Of a stretch of DNA of 36,020 bases, positions 32,924 through 36,020 are shown one piece after another (position 1 is the first letter of the stretch; every line of letters begins with the position of its first letter). A model generated the notes under the pieces. That model did not search any database. It was not told where the DNA came from and worked only from the letters and a program-made list of their open reading frames with translations. A program made the position numbers and the translations under genes. The DNA comes from Bacteroidaceae bacterium (GTDB lineage: Bacteria > Bacteroidota > Bacteroidia > Bacteroidales > Bacteroidaceae). The DNA lies in contig JAFZWK010000034.1 of NCBI GenBank assembly GCA_017617335.1, positions 70,774 through 106,793 on the forward strand, written 5' to 3'.

Positions 32924-35806
32924 TTAGAACTTTAGATTATAGGAAACGAAGGGAATGGGCACTCCAAAGATTGACAACTTGTATCCTCGTATCGTACCAT
33001 AATGCACTTTGTAATATACACTATACACGTTGTGGCGGCCCAACAGGTTGTATACCCCAAACGAGAACCAACTATGGGTCTTCGCAGTCAGATGATGACC
33101 TGGCTCGATGTTGAACGACAAATCAATGCGGAAGTTGTCAGGCAAACGGTAACCGTTACGTTCTGTATAATACGGAAGCCAGCTTTTGAGTTTACTGTCA
33201 TAGAATCTTCCGGCAGGTATGGTGGTAGGACGTCCCGTAGCGTAATCCAGATTCAAGCTGGCGCTGTAGCGTCGCGTAAACCTGTAGTTTGCCACCACAT
33301 TCAGTTCATGAGGGCGGTCACAATCCGCATTAAACCAGTCGCCTCCGTTGACAGGCAGAGCCGAATCGTCCTTCTGGCGCAAGAACGTGCGTGAATAGCT
33401 GTAACTGATCCATCCGTTCAGTTTGCCTACAGGTTTCTTCAGCTGAACCTCGAAGCCGTATGCTTGTCCCTGGGCTCCAAAGACATCATCCTCCAGATGC
33501 TCGTTCATGATCAGTTGGGCTGCGCTTCGATACGTCAGATAGTTGCTCATCCGTTTGTAGTAGATTTCTGTAGTCAGTTCCAACTGGCGGTCTTCCGTAC
33601 GCATGTTGTATCCTGCTCCTATCTGCCATCCGTGCTGAGGCTTTATCTGCGAGTTCGAGAGACTCCAGATATCCGTCGGCGACATGATCACCGTGTTGCT
33701 TACCTTATGTATAAATTGGTTCATCGTATTGAAACCCACCTTCAGGCTCTGGTTCTCGTTCAGCATATAGCTCGTGGAAAAACGCACTTCAGGAGCCTGA
33801 TACATCTTCTTCATGCCCTCGCGCATCGATTGGAAGATGGAATAGCGCAGTCCTCCGTTCAGCTTCCACTTCTTGTCTATTTCCCATTCGTCTTCCACGA
33901 AAAGAGCACCTTCTATTGCCTTGTCGCGATCCAATTCCCTTAGGGCAACGCTGGAAACCTCTCCTATAGGTTCATACTTTCCAGGACAGAGATGATAGAA
34001 AAGGGTATTCCAACCGAACTTCACCTCATTGCGTTCATTTGCCTTCAGGATAAACAGGCCTCTGATGAATTGTTGCTGGAGGTTGAACGAGAGGCGTGCA
34101 GCCATCGTGGATATCTCTTTTTCATCGTTCAGGTAATCGTAGTGGTCCATTCCGGTACTGATGGTACTCTGCAGGCGGTCTGACCAGTATGCCTTCCATT
34201 CCGCACTTCCATTGATGTTGCAATAGCCATACTTATCAAATTCGGTGAAAGAAAAGCGGTCGTGGCTTCCGTAGCCATACACATTCACGAAGTGCCGCTC
34301 ATTCACCGTCCAGGCAAGCGTTCCGTTCAAATCATAGAATCCAGCCTTGCCATCGTGATACTCGCTCTTCTCCGGTATCTTTTTCATCAGCCAATCAGAA
34401 TACGTCGTTCGGCCAGCCAGCAGAAGCGAGAGATGGTTCTTCACGAGAGGAACTTCCAGGTGAGCCTTACTGGTCAGTAATCCTGCGCTGAACGAGCCGT
34501 GCCATTCCTGCTTGCTTGCCTGTTTGCCCGTCATGTTCATGACCGAGGAAATTCTTCCCCCGTACTGAGCGGGAATGCTGCTTTTGAACAGCTCTACATC
34601 ATTGATGGCATCGGTATTGAAGGCCGAGAAAAGGCCAAACATGTGCATGGGATTGTACAGCGTATTGCCACTCAGCAGGATGAGATTCTGATCGGCAGCT
34701 CCGCCTCTTACGTTGAATCCGCTGCTTGCCTCTCCCATCGTCTTCACTCCAGGCAGCGTCTCCACCATCTTCATGATGTCCGACTCACCCAACGCCATCG
34801 GCACGTTTCTCAACTCTGAAGGACGGAACTTCTCCACTCCCATCTGCACGATTCCGACGTTCGAGCGGAAGGCAGTCACCTCCACCTCACTCAGGAACTT
34901 GTCCTCCGTCAGGGGTTTCAGGCTCTCTATGCCCGCCGTACCCTCGTTGTGCTCAACTTCTGCCCGCTGGCGCACAGCTGTGCTCCCTTCGCGGAACACC
35001 TCGTAGGCAGGTACTTCCGTTGTGATGTTATCTGTCAGAAGCGACTGCGGCACATCTACAGTCTTTGTTACCGTATCCACAGCCACCTCTTCCTCTTGCG
35101 ATGCAGGCAGCAACCCATCCAGATATATCGTCAGAAGGGCCAGACTTCGTCCGCGCTCATCGCCCTTGAACTTCAAATTATACTGCTGGGCATATCTTTT
35201 CAGCTGTTTTTTGTATTCCGGATACAGCGATTGCAGGCTGCGAAGTCCCTTCACCCCAAAGTCTCCATCCTGACGATGAAGCATGAAAACATCCTCTGTT
35301 CCAAGTCGCTTGAAGGAATATCCGTCGATCACCACATTGGTTATCTTGTGCTTGGTGCGCTGGCGATGGAAACTCACAGTCTTCCCCTGATAATCCTGAC
35401 GTACAAAGATGTCTCCATAGCGCACAAAACGGAAGCCGTCCATCGTGAAGTAGTCAATCTTCTCCTGATCGGGCAGCACAACGAACTGACGTTGGGGGGT
35501 CTGCACCTCCACCACGTGGTTCACCACATCATAACGAAGGAACACGTGCGGGTACACAACGCCACGAAAACCGACCTCGCCCTCATGGAACTCTTCGTCA
35601 TCCCAATAAGGATGACTCAGCCAACCCGTCGACTGGTAGTTCGTTGTCAAGGCCTTTCCCCTGTACAGCGCCGCATTGTCGCCCGCCGACTCGAAATATT
35701 GCTGCTGATACGACTTCTCGCCTGGGGTTTGCGCCCACAGCCCTCCAAGGTTGAAACAAAGCATCAACCCCACGAAAAACCATATCTTTTTACCTTCTCT
35801 AATCAT
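32924..35806 (-). CDS. TonB-dependent outer-membrane receptor with unusual N-terminal domain
   Basis: A 960-residue receptor starting at ATG 35806, which opens the signal MIREGKKIWFFVGLMLCFNLGGLWA. A TTG at 35833 could add nine residues but lies upstream of the promoter box. The plug begins near residue 305 (EVEVTAFRSNVG...GESDIMKMVETLPGVKT...GFNVRGGAADQNLILLSGNTLYNP) and the beta-barrel runs to the C-terminal aromatic F. The first about 270 mature residues are not the usual carboxypeptidase-like domain and are not recognised in detail. It heads an operon with DUF4249 and MG2/plug-like genes. The family imports ligands such as glycans, peptides or metal complexes; the substrate is not predictable here. 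Confidence 0.88.
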   Translation of the reverse strand: MIREGKKIWFFVGLMLCFNLGGLWAQTPGEKSYQQQYFESAGDNAALYRGKALTTNYQSTGWLSHPYWDDEEFHEGEVGFRGVVYPHVFLRYDVVNHVVEVQTPQRQFVVLPDQEKIDYFTMDGFRFVRYGDIFVRQDYQGKTVSFHRQRTKHKITNVVIDGYSFKRLGTEDVFMLHRQDGDFGVKGLRSLQSLYPEYKKQLKRYAQQYNLKFKGDERGRSLALLTIYLDGLLPASQEEEVAVDTVTKTVDVPQSLLTDNITTEVPAYEVFREGSTAVRQRAEVEHNEGTAGIESLKPLTEDKFLSEVEVTAFRSNVGIVQMGVEKFRPSELRNVPMALGESDIMKMVETLPGVKTMGEASSGFNVRGGAADQNLILLSGNTLYNPMHMFGLFSAFNTDAINDVELFKSSIPAQYGGRISSVMNMTGKQASKQEWHGSFSAGLLTSKAHLEVPLVKNHLSLLLAGRTTYSDWLMKKIPEKSEYHDGKAGFYDLNGTLAWTVNERHFVNVYGYGSHDRFSFTEFDKYGYCNINGSAEWKAYWSDRLQSTISTGMDHYDYLNDEKEISTMAARLSFNLQQQFIRGLFILKANERNEVKFGWNTLFYHLCPGKYEPIGEVSSVALRELDRDKAIEGALFVEDEWEIDKKWKLNGGLRYSIFQSMREGMKKMYQAPEVRFSTSYMLNENQSLKVGFNTMNQFIHKVSNTVIMSPTDIWSLSNSQIKPQHGWQIGAGYNMRTEDRQLELTTEIYYKRMSNYLTYRSAAQLIMNEHLEDDVFGAQGQAYGFEVQLKKPVGKLNGWISYSYSRTFLRQKDDSALPVNGGDWFNADCDRPHELNVVANYRFTRRYSASLNLDYATGRPTTIPAGRFYDSKLKSWLPYYTERNGYRLPDNFRIDLSFNIEPGHHLTAKTHSWFSFGVYNLLGRHNVYSVYYKVHYGTIRGYKLSIFGVPIPFVSYNLKF

Positions 35807-35810
35807 ACCA

Positions 35811-35841
35811 CAAAGATACAGCTTTTTTTTCAATTATGCAA
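35811..35841 (-). promoter_or_regulatory. Promoter of the TonB-receptor operon, abutting the start codon
   Basis: On the minus strand TTG (35841-35839), a 20-base spacer and TATCTTTG (35818-35811) match the consensus. The box ends only four bases before ATG 35806, so transcription should begin at or about the start codon. Confidence 0.7.
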
Positions 35842-35869
35842 GGGGAAATACATTTTTTTCGCTTAACCC

Positions 35870-35946
35870 CAACACGTGGGAACACATATTCCGACACGTT
35901 AAAAACAGCGGATTCAACAAGTCAAAACCCACACGACAAAACGTTG
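35870..35946. repeat. Second, degenerate 22-bp-period repeat
   Basis: CAACACGTGG (35870), CGACACGTTA (35892), CAACAAGTCA (35915) and a final ACGTTG (35941-35946) keep a spacing of 22-23 bases and the core of the 2389-2476 array. It lies upstream of the TonB-receptor operon promoter. No gene is supported between 35842 and the end of the window. Confidence 0.5.
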
Positions 35947-36020
35947 CCTTTTGCAATTTTCTTGCACTCTCCATCGTAATCGTGCGCCACAACGCCACAA
36001 CGCCACAACGTATCATTAAG

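Noticed and set aside
35834-36016. 60-residue minus-strand reading frame at the right edge
   Set aside because: It overlaps the degenerate 22-bp repeat and the receptor promoter.

Overview
The window looks like chromosomal DNA from a gut or rumen Bacteroidales, most likely Prevotellaceae. The signs are repeated TTG-N19/20-TAnnTTTG promoters (the Bacteroidetes -33/-7 pattern), a TonB-receptor/DUF4249 operon, a patatin fused to an outer-membrane barrel, BspA-type leucine-rich surface proteins, and a C-terminal ending that resembles a type 9 secretion (T9SS) sorting domain. Species cannot be fixed from the sequence alone.

Layout: (1) 1-6641 is ordinary: a patatin/Omp85-type phospholipase, a tRNA-Gly(CCC), a rubredoxin-first (reverse) rubrerythrin and a tricorn-like periplasmic protease. 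The gap 2367-2773 also holds a 22-bp-period palindromic repeat. (2) 6642-7359 is a non-coding spacer with an unusual nested repeat of GTGTAGAGT and the promoter of the next gene. (3) 7360-28227 is the accessory island, over half of the window. It holds four very large secreted proteins. Three are built almost wholly from 26-residue BspA/DUF285 repeats. The fourth carries Ig-like, beta-helix and LRR_5 modules. All four end in the same 84-residue cassette: a complete two-loop type I dockerin plus a charged tail ending in EPM. Directly after the fourth gene lies a gene whose N-terminal half reads as a cohesin-like module and whose C-terminus looks like a T9SS signal, then a 63-residue peptide gene. 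(4) 28600-30118 is housekeeping: prs and a TlpA-like lipoprotein. (5) 30119-35806, minus strand, is a TonB receptor, DUF4249 lipoprotein and MG2/plug-like protein operon.

Working model (inference): the cohesin-like protein is exported and anchored at the surface, and docks four long repeat proteins through their shared dockerin, giving a non-enzymatic, cellulosome-like adhesin scaffold. No glycoside hydrolase is visible in the island. A remnant of a second cohesin-like gene start lies just after the third dockerin gene (21532-21575), next to sequence resembling the far flank of the intact cohesin unit. This suggests that [dockerin gene]-[cohesin gene] was once a duplicated unit and that one cohesin copy was deleted. 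The dockerin cassettes are far more alike than the repeat arrays they are joined to, pointing to homogenisation or selection by one common partner.

All domain calls were made by eye from motifs. No profile search or structure prediction was run.
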